The notes beneath the pieces were generated by a model. It made no database searches. It was not told the DNA's origin and saw nothing but the letters and a program-made list of their open reading frames with translations. A stretch of DNA of 64,000 bases. Origin: Linanthus parryae. Taxonomy: Eukaryota > Streptophyta > Magnoliopsida > Ericales > Polemoniaceae. Positions 45,601-55,854 of the stretch are shown here, one piece after another; positions within the stretch are counted from its first letter, which is position 1; each line of letters begins with the position of its first letter. The position numbers and the translations under genes are program-made. The stretch spans positions 14,270,001-14,334,000 of the forward strand of contig JALGPY010000007.1 of NCBI GenBank assembly GCA_023055425.1, in the 5' to 3' direction.

Positions 45601-47727
45601 ATCTTTTGGGAATCATACATATTGATGTATGAAGGCCGCTAAGCACAAATACTAAAGATGGTTTTAGTACTTCATCATATTTACTGATAGGATCAGAGAA
45701 ATATGGATTTGTGTATCTTATGAAGAAACAAATCAGAATCCTTTGAATTGTTCAAAGTATTCAGGAATGAAGTAGAGAACCAACTTGGCAAAAGTATCTA
45801 GACTCTACGATTGGATCATAGAAGAAAATACTTGAGCCAAGAGTTTGACAAGAATCTATGGGAGTATTGGATATGATCCAAAACTCGCTCCACTTAGCAC
45901 GCCTCAAGGGTATGACGTGTCTAAGAGGAGAGTTCAAACCGTGTAGGACACGGTTCGGTCCATGATGAGTCAAACATAACTTCCAGTTTACTTTTTGGGG
46001 CTATGTTCTAATTACAGCAAATTTCGCCCTTAAACTTGTTCCATCAAAACAGATTATTAAAAACACCATATGAGATATGGATTAGGAAGTGTCCTAGTAT
46101 GTCATTCATAAAGATTTGGGGTTATGAAGTTTATGTAAAAGAGTTTACAAATAAACTTGGACCCAAGTCGGATAATGTTTTGTGGGATATCCTGAAAATG
46201 ATATTATTTCTACAATCCAATCGAGAACAAACTGTTTGTTGCTCGAACTACAGTGTTTCTAGGTAGAGATTGTCTCTAAGAGAAACAGTGGGAGGACGGT
46301 AGAACTTGAAAAGTTCAAGAACCACAATAGAACATTGATCCGTTTGATGGAACATGAGCAGGATCACAAGGTGTTGTGGAGTAACCTACTCAGATAACAC
46401 AAGAACCTCGTAGGTAAGGTAGGATATATCGAGGGACTAGAGAAATAAGGATTTCTCATAACCCCTGATATATTGCTCATCAAGATGAGCCTACAACCTA
46501 TGAGATGGCCACGTGTGGCCATACTCTCAGAAATGGCTTGGAGCCATGAGATACGATATGGAATCCATATATACCAACAAAGTATAGACTTTGGTGGAAC
46601 CACCTGAAGGGTAGGACCCATAGGGTGCAAATAGGTTATGAGGAAACCAACATGGATGGTAATATGATTACTTTTAAGGGACAACTGGTTTGAAAGGGTT
46701 TCATGAGAATTCATAGTATAGACTATGACGAAATCTTTCCTAGTTGTGATGCTTAATTCCATTCGCATCTTGCTTGTAGCAATCTATTTATAGATTGGAT
46801 TAAGCTTCTAGGAGTTGGACTCTTCGAATTAATGATTTAATCAAAGGAGTTTGGTTCCATCAAAATTGAAGATGAAACTTGTACAAGAAGGTTAGTGGGA
46901 GAATAATTACGTCTTTGGTCTTGTATGTGAAGACATACTAATCATTGGGAATGATGTCCCTACTTAGCAATCTTACGTATATTGACTAGGGAATTGATTT
47001 TCAAATGATAGACTTGGGCAAAACAACCTAGGAAGATCTATGGAAATAGATTAAGATGGTTGTGCGGCTTAAGTCACAGTACATAAATTGACAAAGGTGT
47101 TGAAATGGTTCAACATGTATAGAATATGGATTCTACCTATGTCACATGGAATTAGTCTTTGGAAGACTAATTGTCTTTTCAATTAGATTGAAAAGGGACC
47201 GTATGAATAAGATTCATGAGATACGCCGTGTTATGTATTGGGCCAGATGTGTCATATGGTATGACACAAAGATACCAATCAAATCCAAGTGAGGTGTCAC
47301 TTGATAATTATCAAGATTATCCTTAAGTACTTGAGAAGGAATAAAGGATGAACTCTTGATTAATGGAGGATAGGAAAGGTTTACTGTAAGGGGTTACAGT
47401 GATGAGAACTTCCATCTGACAAAGAAGATTTCAGATTATAGTCGAGTTTTATGTTTTGTGCTAGAGGGAGTGACTGTGAGCTGGAAAGGTTCCAGGCAAG
47501 ATTCAGTTATTGATTCTAACATAGAGGACTGAGTAAATTATAGCATAAGATGCAGTTACTCAGAATATCAAATCTCAATCAAATTGTTGATAGAGGAAGA
47601 TGTGAATATTTACAAAGTACCAGCACATGTCTAGCCTACCACGCCCCTATGCAGTGTAAGCATGGAGGGCTTCGCTTGATCAATAGGCATATGATGCAGG
47701 AGATTGACTCTAGTGCAAGTGGGAGAC
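42602..47727 (+). pseudogene. Copia-4 interior with decayed pol
   Basis: Only fragments can be read, across many stops and frame changes. Examples are an integrase stretch near 45715-45950 (recalling FELFKVFRNEVENQLGKSI, then SQEF), KTPYEIWIRKCPSMSFIKIW at about 46060-46120 (end of the integrase region) and a worn RT start near 46580-46740 (PTKYRLWWNHLKGR, then GLKGFHENS). No gag is recognised in 42602-44900, which is AT-rich. None of these pieces could work. Confidence 0.7.
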
Positions 47728-49175
47728 TGTTGGAATTGTGCCCTAGAGGCAATCAGTTAATTGTGACAAATATATGGATTTACGATTCATTATGTTATCG
47801 ATATGGAGATATGCTAACATGAATGAAGTCCTTAGAATATAAGGTGTTATATTCTTAAATATCCCTAGTCAATTATAATGATTAATGGGACAATCATCTA
47901 TAGACTAGTATGGGGTTGGATTGATATAGAGATATCACGATCCAACACATGGGTATGCATTAGGAGTAATGGCATACTGGATGACCCACGACGAGAAAGG
48001 ATACATTAGATTATGTTGAAGTCACAATCTCTTCTCGTAGTGCTAATAATATTGCAATCCTTAGACTTGAAGTCACTGGATACTCTAGTTGTGGAATATT
48101 GTGCTTTGATGTTATCAAACGTTACACCGTAACTGGGTAATCATAAAGATAGCTATCGAGCATGATAGGAAGCAAGCTTAGAGATCGTAGTGATGTAGAT
48201 AGGATTTGTCCCTCCCACATAATGGGGGTAAATATCCACGACCACTCGAGGGATGAGGCTTATTGAATGTCTGGCCAGACTCAGATAAATCAATATGGAG
48301 ATATTGATGTTATCTGCTTGCATAAGCATATTCCCAGGATCGAGGAACTATGGATTGGATATACGAGTGTGACTATTTATGTCTCGTGTCCAATCCGGAT
48401 ATGGAGACAAAGGGATAAGTGCAATATAAGATATTGGGCACAAGAGGTTGTTCGGGATCACTGACTATTTCTATTAGTTGGGTGGCATGGATGTGTTGCT
48501 AGACACCGCTCCATGTTAGTAAGAGTTACTACCAACTAAGTAGAAACCTATGGGGTCACACGTCAAATAGAGTAGAGCTAGATTTGGGATTAATTAATAT
48601 TGATTAATTAATAGAAGGATCATTGTGCAACACCTTGCAAACTTAGTAGGACTAATTTGCAAGGAAGGGAATAATTCTAGTTCATGTAGAATTAGGAAAC
48701 TCCTTTATGGAAACAACAAGGAGTTGTTGGAGTATATAAAGGAGGCTCTAGCTTCCTTCCCACTGAATGTTAAGTTATTATTAGACATAACATAAAGGAG
48801 TGGGAGAGAGCAAAAGAGAGAGCAAGACAAGGAGCTAGGGCCGAAACCCTAGCCACCCGTCCGCCCCTTCCCGTCGGCTCAAAGAGGAGGCCGCCCCTCC
48901 CTTTGTGCCTTGTTGCTTTGTTGCTTTGATCTTCATCCCTCTTCCTCCGGGTTCAAGCTAGCACTTGTTGTGAAGGAAGAATCTAGATCTCACCTCTAGA
49001 CGTGGATCAACCGTAGAGACGAGGACATCATTCTTCGTGTGATTTCACAAATCAAAAGGTACACATCTTCTATGACCTTAATCATGTTATGATGTCTCTT
49101 CCTGTAATCCTTGGTGGGCTTTGAGTAGGATTAATTTTTGTTATTCCGCTGCGTTACCTACGTCAAAACCCAACA
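47728..49175 (+). repeat. Copia-4 3' LTR
   Basis: 1448-bp LTR, same length as the 5' copy, followed by the right CGTAG target duplication. Confidence 0.92.
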
Positions 49176-50160
49176 CGTAGTGCTGAGGAAAAGGTTCAAC
49201 AAGGGTCCTGGACGGGGAAAGCTGTGTGGGTGCCCTAATAGGTGCGGGTTGTGATGTGGATGCCCTAGGTTGGGTGGGTGAGGGTGTGTGTGCCACAGGG
49301 TTATGAGCACGATGAGTGAAAAAGGGGAGACGGAAGACTGTCATCGGGATCAGACGTCCTGTGGACAGAGGGAGACACAGACCCAGGAGTGGAAAAAGGA
49401 AACACCGTCTCATCAAATGTGACATGACGGGAAGTGTGAACCCGACCAGTACTCAAGTCTAGACACCTGTACCCACGATGATTAAGAGGGTACCCCCAGA
49501 AAGACACATCGAACAGAGCGTGGTGCAAGCTTGTGAGGCGAGGTGGCAGAGAGGTTCGGGTAACACAAGCATCCGAACATGCGGAGATGCTCATAGGATG
49601 GTGAGCGATGGTAGAGGGCAACAGTAGGAATATTGTTGCCAAGGACTTTGGTGGGAAGAATGTTATGAAGGTAGACAGCAGTGAGAAGAGACTCAACCCA
49701 GAAAGAGGCTGGAAGGGAGGCCTGAGCTAGGAGGGCACGACTGATGTCATTGATTCGACGAATCATGCGTTCAGCTTTGCCATTTTGAGATGACGTCTGA
49801 GGACACGCAAACCGGAAGACAAGTCCATGATTAATGGCGTGAGAGTGAAAAGAGCCATTATCGAATTCTCCACCAAGGTCACATTGAAAAGTTTTGATGG
49901 GTCGCTCAAATTGAGTTTGTACGAAGGTAGTGAATTGTTTAAATTTTGATATCGCTTCGCTTTTCTGTTTAAGTGGGAAAACCCAGAGAAAATGGGTATA
50001 GTCATCTAATAGTAGTAGGTAGTATTTGTAGTGCGATTTGCTTAAGACCGGAGATGTCCATAAATCACTGTGAATAATGTCAAAGGGACTAGAAGTAGAA
50101 GAGTGACTCACAGGCAGCGAACAAAAACGTGACTCACAGCCCTTCTTTTCTCCAAACTCA
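49176..50160 (-). pseudogene. Copia-3 integrase, partial
   Basis: Open from 50111 to 49482 in one frame: FDIIHSDLWTSPVLSKSHYK, LLLLDDYTHFLWVFPLKQKS, FQCDLGGEFDNGSFHSHAIN, QNGKAERMIRRINDISRALL and MFGCLCYPNLSATSPHKLAP. It continues in another frame toward 49300. The N-terminal HHCC zinc domain is missing, because the sequence upstream of 50160 changes to leader-like material. The catalytic D, D, E pattern (HSDLW, CDLGGEF, KAERMIR) is mostly visible. The left end is cut by copia-4. Confidence 0.85.
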
Positions 50161-50561
50161 CAACCAAGTACGTGGTCCTACCAATATTTCAATTACCAGT
50201 TAACAATTGGACTTCTAGGAAACCCAGATAGCTAAGTTTTGTGAACAGTGAAGTGAGGAGGAGGTTAAGCAGTAGATTCTTCACTCTGTAATTACGCAGA
50301 GGTAATTTTGTTGACGCGTGAAAGCGCGTTTTCGCTGGAGATTACAGAGAGAACGATGCTGGGCACTCGTCCGATGCAGTGAGCGATCGAGAGGGAGACG
50401 ACCGGAGCGGCAAATCGGAGAAGCGGTGACCGGAGCAGAAGACGGCCTGAAGCAGAGCCGACCGGAGAGGAGAAGAGGACATGCGCAGAGTCTCGACGGC
50501 GACCGCGATCGACGGAGAAGAGACGTGGCCGGAGGAGTGAGCGGAAGCTGGAGGAGTGGCC
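50161..50561 (-). other. Copia-3 5' leader region
   Basis: A GC-rich, CG-repeat-like stretch (CGACCGGAGCGG-type) that continues after the Athila-like insertion at 61111-61201. It lies between integrase and the PBS, so gag and protease have been deleted. No protein is supported. Confidence 0.55.
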
Positions 50562-53087
50562 TGATGCGCAATTTAGCGTGCTATTCGCAAGTATACGAAT
50601 CAAGTAATATAGAGAGTATTTTCGACTCGGATTATCGATCCCACAGGGACTTTGCAGGTTTTTCTAGTGATCAATTTTAACGAACAGAGTGTAAAAAGGA
50701 GGAATATTTTGAGAGTTTGTAACTACGAACTAAGTACTGAACGTAAATAACTGAAACGTAAATATTTTTGTGGAAGTTTTCTGAATAATCTTAAGTTTGT
50801 AAAACTAGGGTTTGAGATACTAGGTCCCGGGATCCCCTAGGGTTCTTCAGATTTTCGTTCTTTGTTTGACATGAAAACACACAGCAGTCTCGTTATCCGT
50901 GCCACGTACCAATTGTGCAGTATCTTTTCTTTTCCTGCACGTTATCACAATCCTGCAGACTGTCGGGTTCCTGTTAAGCTGCCTAAGTCTGCAGTCTCGT
51001 TCTAAGGCTGCTAGGGTTTCTAACCTGTCCTGATGGCCCGGGTCAGATTCTCTAACAGTTGGTCTCAACGATTTCAGGCTAGTCCTAACTCCCCTTCGCT
51101 AGTCGGCCCATCGGGGTAAGGTGCTAAATTCTGTCTTCTTTTCCTAACCCTAACCGGACGTTCTCACCTACCGGCTCGGGTCTGTAGCAATTCTGGTTAG
51201 CTACTCCGATCATGCATGAACAGTAAAATTCAAAGACATAATAACGAATAAAGCTGCTGATATTAAGATAGCACGATCATGAATTCATAGTCAAAACGTA
51301 GAACTAATCTCTGAAAACGAAACCCTAGGTTCACCGAGAACCTAGGTAAAAGTTTAGCTACTGAAATTCATAACGTAAAAAAACACAGTTTTTGAATAAG
51401 AGAGAAGAAAAGCAAACGGGTCTTCGAATATGGAATTGCGCTTTCGTGCTCTCCCGGGATGCTCAGACTCCTCCGGTTGTGCTGTCTTGTTGTGTGCTAT
51501 CTCCTGTGATGAGCACTGGACGAGTCTTTATATAGTGCTGGAGACGTTTCTGGAAACTGCCGAAATTACGAAACTGCCACTGGGCCGAAACCGCCTCGGG
51601 AAACGGGCCGTCTGCCACCACCTCGGAAACGGGCCAACTGCACAAGATAGCTGCGTAGCTAACTGCGTAGTTAGCAGCGTAGCTACCTGCGTAGCTAACT
51701 GCGAAGGTAGCTGCGTAGCTAACTGCGTAGTTAGCAGCGTAGCTAACTGCGTAGGTAGCTGCGTAGCTACCTGCGTAACTAACTGCGAAGGTAGCTGCGG
51801 AGCTACCTGCGTAGTTGGCTGCGTAGGTAGCTGCGTAGCTACCTGCGTAGTTAGCAGCGTAGCTAACTGCGTAGGTAGCTGCGTAGCTACGTGCGTAGTT
51901 AGCAGCGTAGCTAACTGCGTAGGTAGCTGCGTAGCTACCTGCGTAGTTAGCAGCGTAGCTAACTGCGTAGGTAGCTGCCTCCTCGGTTTGCGCGCCAAAC
52001 TCCTCGGGATGCCTCGGGATGCGTACTAGGCTCCTCGGGATGTCTCGGGATGACTGCTGATCTTCTCGGAGTGTGTTTCGTCCGTCTCGGGATGCGTGCC
52101 AAACTGCTCAGGATGCCTCGGGATGCGTGTCAGGCTCCTCGGGCTGCGTGCCAATCTTCCTCGGGAAACGTGCCAATCTTCTCGACTTGCATGCTCGGCT
52201 TCTCAGCCTCCTTGGATCCTTCACCCGCATGCCTGCTTCATTTCCGGCTCCGTGAATTCCCGTCTTGCGTTTTGACCCGAAACTTGTCAAAATTACCAAA
52301 ATACCCCTGGGTCAAAACCGCTCCAAATTCTGTCCAATTCTGACTCTGGCCATAGGTAAACTGCTGACTGAATTTGGAAGACAAAATCTGAACTTGACTC
52401 CGGAAACCCGGGCCCGGTGCCAAAATGACCAAAATACCCCTAGGCCAAAACTATCCCGGAAATCGTCACGAACATGAAATAGTTGCTCCTGACTCCGGAC
52501 ACCGGAAACCGAGACTCCTTACTCGGGCGTGGCCTGACTGGGACCCACACTTGACGGGAGTCGGTTTTTTGGCCGGACTCCGTTTCAGCATTATAACCTG
52601 TTTTCGGAAAGCCCTTGACGTCTCTGTTCTTTTGCCCCTGGTTTCACTTCAAAATTCCAAGTCAAGCTCAAGATATTGTCAACCGAGCGCATCCCGGTGA
52701 TTCTCGGTTTTGGCGTTTTCAGCTTCCTCGGTCGGTTTTCACTGCTCGTTTTTCCGCCAGTCTTTCCGTTTTCCATTCCGCTCTCCCTTGTACCAGTCTC
52801 GGTCAAATCCTGCTCCGAGCGTTTTCTGCACGTTTCTCGAGGCGAACCCGGTTCTGTCTCGACACGCATCCCAATGCACTTTCCGAACCTGTTCCTGTAA
52901 GAACATGACAAAACCTGCGATCATATCCAATAAAAGTACGAAACATGCAGAAATTCACGAAGAGCAAATAACCGTCTCGTTCCTAAAACCGAGGCTTTCC
53001 GAGGGTGAATTCTGGCTAAAACGCGGTTTTCCATCACACATACACATCTTTTCAGGCTATAAAATAACTCCTATTTGGGCGTTATCA
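50562..53087 (-). repeat. Athila-like 3' LTR
   Basis: 2526 bp, same length as 58585-61110 and with no difference noticed between them. It contains the 12-bp hairpin array at 51652-51975. Confidence 0.93.
51652..51975. repeat. 12-bp tandem array (27 copies) in the Athila-like 3' LTR
   Basis: Unit TGCGTAGNTANC, repeated 27 times without length change. In the 3' part of the array the units follow a 48-bp order: TGCGTAGGTAGC, TGCGTAGCTACC, TGCGTAGTTAGC, AGCGTAGCTAAC. This order creates two alternating hairpins, GGTAGC-TGCGTA-GCTACC and GTTAGC-AGCGTA-GCTAAC, each with a 6-bp stem and 6-base loop. Being a multiple of 3, the array is open in several frames (SCVANCVVSS on plus), which is a by-product and not evidence for a protein. 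Confidence 0.93.
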
Positions 53088-53741
53088 AATACCCCCACAC
53101 TAAACTTTGCTCGTCCCGAGCAAACTCCAGCAATATACTACCAATGCATACTATCCCGAATCAAGCCAGAGCGGTGTAACTGCACTTATTATTTTTTTTA
53201 AAACAGTATTAATATTATAAAAACAGTTTATATATATTTTTTTTTTGGTGAGACTGGGCAATCTCTTCAACTCAAACTGAACATCATCAAGTTCTCATAT
53301 TCCCCTAAATTTCAGAAACGGCGGTGATCGGAAGAACTCGCGGCCAGCCTAGGTTAGGAACAAGCACGAACACCACTTACTTCCGCTTTTGCACGCAAAC
53401 CGAGCGTATCCCTAACGCACACCTTCCGTGCTTTTACTCCGGGTGTAATGTAAATCTGCCGGCTTTGGGACGGTAGGATAAGTCATTTAGAAGCGATGTC
53501 CTAAACGTCACAGCACACTCACACATACCCCAATCTCACACTCCCTCACCAAGATGACAGAAACTGACCCAAATCACCTAAGATTCTAGACACTCAATTT
53601 CCCCAGTCCCGGTGTAACTGCCGTTCTCGCGGCCACAACTGTGAACGAATGTGAAACTGTGATAAAAATAGCCGGCCTGGCGTTTTGAAATAAAATCAAT
53701 CAAGCACCCTGAATTTTCTGCCTTTGATACTTTTTTTCTTC

Positions 53742-53742
<1 letters not shown>

Positions 53743-53789
<47 letters not shown>
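53743..53789. repeat. Poly-T tract of 47 bases
   Basis: Uninterrupted T run on the plus strand (poly-A in the element's sense). The length may be inexact, as homopolymers are error-prone. Confidence 0.85.
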
Positions 53790-55304
53790 CTGCGGGGCTA
53801 CACAATAAACAATATAAACCAGGCCAACTCTATGATAAACCAAAAAACGTGGGGTGGCTGAAAAATACTGAAATAATCTATAATGACCACCCCCACACTA
53901 ATTCCGAACCATGTAGTCAATCTGTAAAATATTCGCGCTTTTCCAACTGATCCTCCTCACTCCAAGGATGTCTAAATAGCACAGCGCGTCCTCCAGTAAC
54001 CCTGTCAACCCAAAGTCCCCCATGTCGTGCGGAAAATTTACGCACTACGGCTCTCCTCCTGTGCTCACGGTGTAATGTCGTGAGTCACCGCCACACCGAA
54101 GTGTGTTGCCGTCACTATCTCACCCTTACACACCCTCAAATATAAAAATAAAGCTCATCCACTATCAAATATGACAATTCTGCTCTACCCCAGAAAATCC
54201 CCCTCAACTCAACTCCCTCGTGCCATGACGCGTAGGAAAGGTAAAAATACTAACAATGATGCGAGTATCAAAAAACGGCTTCCTAGGTCAAACGGTTACC
54301 AAGAAAAGGATTAATGGATCAACGGGGCTCACTAGTGGACCTAAGGCGCGAGACAGGACGTGAGGTCCCCTATGGCCTATCACTCCACCAAATGATGTGG
54401 TGACCGTGATGGCGGGTTGACGACTACCTGGTGACGGTGGTCTGGCAGCTAGTCGGATACATTGCTCGGGAGACATCTACTTGCGTTTTCTGAAGTGTAT
54501 TGGCTCTATTAACTCCCCTAGACAGATTCTCGCAGCTCTTCCTCACCTAAGTTCGTCCACTTCGGGAAATTTTCTATCATTAAGCTCTCTCCAGTTTTAA
54601 GCTAAATCCTTCACCCAGTCTCAAAATTTTCATTTTTATTTTCTTTTTTTTTTTAATAATTTTTTTTTTTTTTAATAAAACATAATGCAGTTACAACGCC
54701 ACCACCCCCACACTGGATGGTGCCATGCCCTCATGGTACTAATCATTAGGCATACAATCTGGATTGGATGAGCTGGCTTGCCTCATCGAATGGAAACAAC
54801 TGGTAGCATATGCAGAAAAATAAAGCGAGAGACAGAAATTGAACCTGTGCACCCGGAGTCAGTTCTTACAGGTGCGGAATTTCTCGCAGATTCCGGTGGA
54901 GCAGGACCGTTGACCGGTTGCCAGAAAATTTCTCGACGGAAGCTGTCAACCTTTCGGGCTCTATGTGCGCTCTTCAAACGTGCACTCCCCGAGCACCATT
55001 GTGTTTGACAATGTGCTCCCAATTGGCGAGTATACTTCCGTACACCGGGGTCGATTGCTCGGTTCTGCAGAAAAACTGTTCCTGAAAAATCCCCAACTCG
55101 TACGAGTCCCTGTGACGGTCGAGTGTGCCAGAACACACCGGGGTCGATTCTTCAAGATTTTGAAAATCTGCCTTTCCTTCTACGAAATTTTCTGAATTCG
55201 CTTCAAACTCCACGGATCTGTGTATGGAGGTAGAGAGAGAAAAAGGGGGCAAAAACGTGCTGCTGTCCGAAAAAAAAATATATATTTTTTTTTCTTCTTC
55301 TGCC

Positions 55305-55609
55305 TGCGTATATACGCAGTACTGCGTATATACGCACACAGGGAGCATTTTGAAAAAGTTTTTTTTTTTTTTTTTTTTTTTTTTGAAAAAAATTCCATAT
55401 TTTCACTGCTGGCTGCGTATATACGCAACCCTGCGTATATACGCAGTCAGCAACAAAAATAATTTTTTAATTTTTTTTTTTAAAATTCTGAAATTTTCGC
55501 TGCTGACTGCGTATATACGCAGGGTTGCGTATATACGCAAACAGCAGGTAAAACAATTTTTTTTTTTTCAAAATCCTAAAATTTTCGCTGCTGACTGCGT
55601 ATATACGCA
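55305..55609. repeat. Cluster of seven 14-bp palindromes, six of them in pairs
   Basis: The perfect palindrome TGCGTATATACGCA starts at 55305, 55323, 55414, 55432, 55508, 55526 and 55596. Within each of the three pairs the starts are exactly 18 bp apart (14-bp palindrome plus 4-bp spacer). Pairs are separated by T-rich spacers, and several are set inside a larger CTGCTG...CAGCAG inverted context. The last copy is followed by AGCTACGCAGGCAG, which resembles the LTR array unit. The unit of about 75-110 bp (T-run, AAATTTTCGCTGCTGACTGC, palindrome pair) looks tandemly duplicated. Confidence 0.92.
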
Positions 55610-55854
55610 ACAGCTACGCAGGCAGCAGGTAATTTTTTTTTTTCAAACATAATTTTTTTTTTCTCTCTACTCCTTTTTGTTCTCGTTTTCTGCTCTGCTG
55701 TATCTGCACATGCTCAATTCAAAGTCAATACCCACTCATCTTACCTCTCTCAAAATTCAAAACTGAAATAATTTAAACTTACTACGTTGGGTTGCCTCCC
55801 AACCAGCGCTTGTAATTTACGGTCGACGGCCCGACCCGGTTACCTCATGTTTGC

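Larger units (their letters stand above)
41154..49175 (+). mobile_element. Copia-4, nested in copia-3, young LTRs but decayed coding region
   Basis: LTRs of 1448 bp (41154-42601 and 47728-49175), TGTTGGAA...CCCAACA termini and a perfect CGTAG target duplication (41149-41153 and 49176-49180). The PBS for initiator-Met tRNA starts at 42603 and a purine tract (AAGTGGGAGAC) precedes the 3' LTR. By eye the LTRs differ at about 19 positions (about 1.3%). The interior holds no long ORF, only decayed copia pol. The mismatch between young LTRs and dead coding sequence points to a non-autonomous family mobilised in trans. Confidence 0.92.
53088..55854 (-). other. Athila-like internal 3' region without coding capacity
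   Basis: In Athila the region after pol may carry an envelope-like ORF; nothing of the sort is seen here. The stretch contains a 47-T homopolymer (53743-53789), other A/T runs and the palindrome cluster at 55305-55609. A moderately GC-rich part (54700-55200) has no convincing ORF. Confidence 0.6.

Noticed and set aside
50318..50680. 120-codon Arg-rich plus-strand ORF
   Set aside because: It spans the junction between the copia-3 leader and the Athila-like LTR, so it is a chance reading of GC-rich DNA.
51430..52029. 199-codon plus-strand ORF rich in SCVANCVVSS-like repeats (and its 59453-60052 twin)
   Set aside because: It is the 12-bp LTR satellite read in one frame. The minus strand is equally open (TQLATLL repeats), because the unit length is a multiple of 3. 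No domain supports a protein.
53743..53789. Poly-T tract as a LINE or SINE tail
   Set aside because: No flanking target duplication or retroposon body was found; it lies inside the Athila-like internal region among other T runs.
55305..55609. Regularly spaced short repeats resembling a CRISPR array
   Set aside because: The repeats are short palindromes in pairs with T-rich spacers inside a plant retrotransposon; there are no unique spacers of constant length and no cas genes.
55220..55652. Tyr- and Phe-rich ORFs on both strands
   Set aside because: They are translations of the palindrome cluster and poly-T runs.
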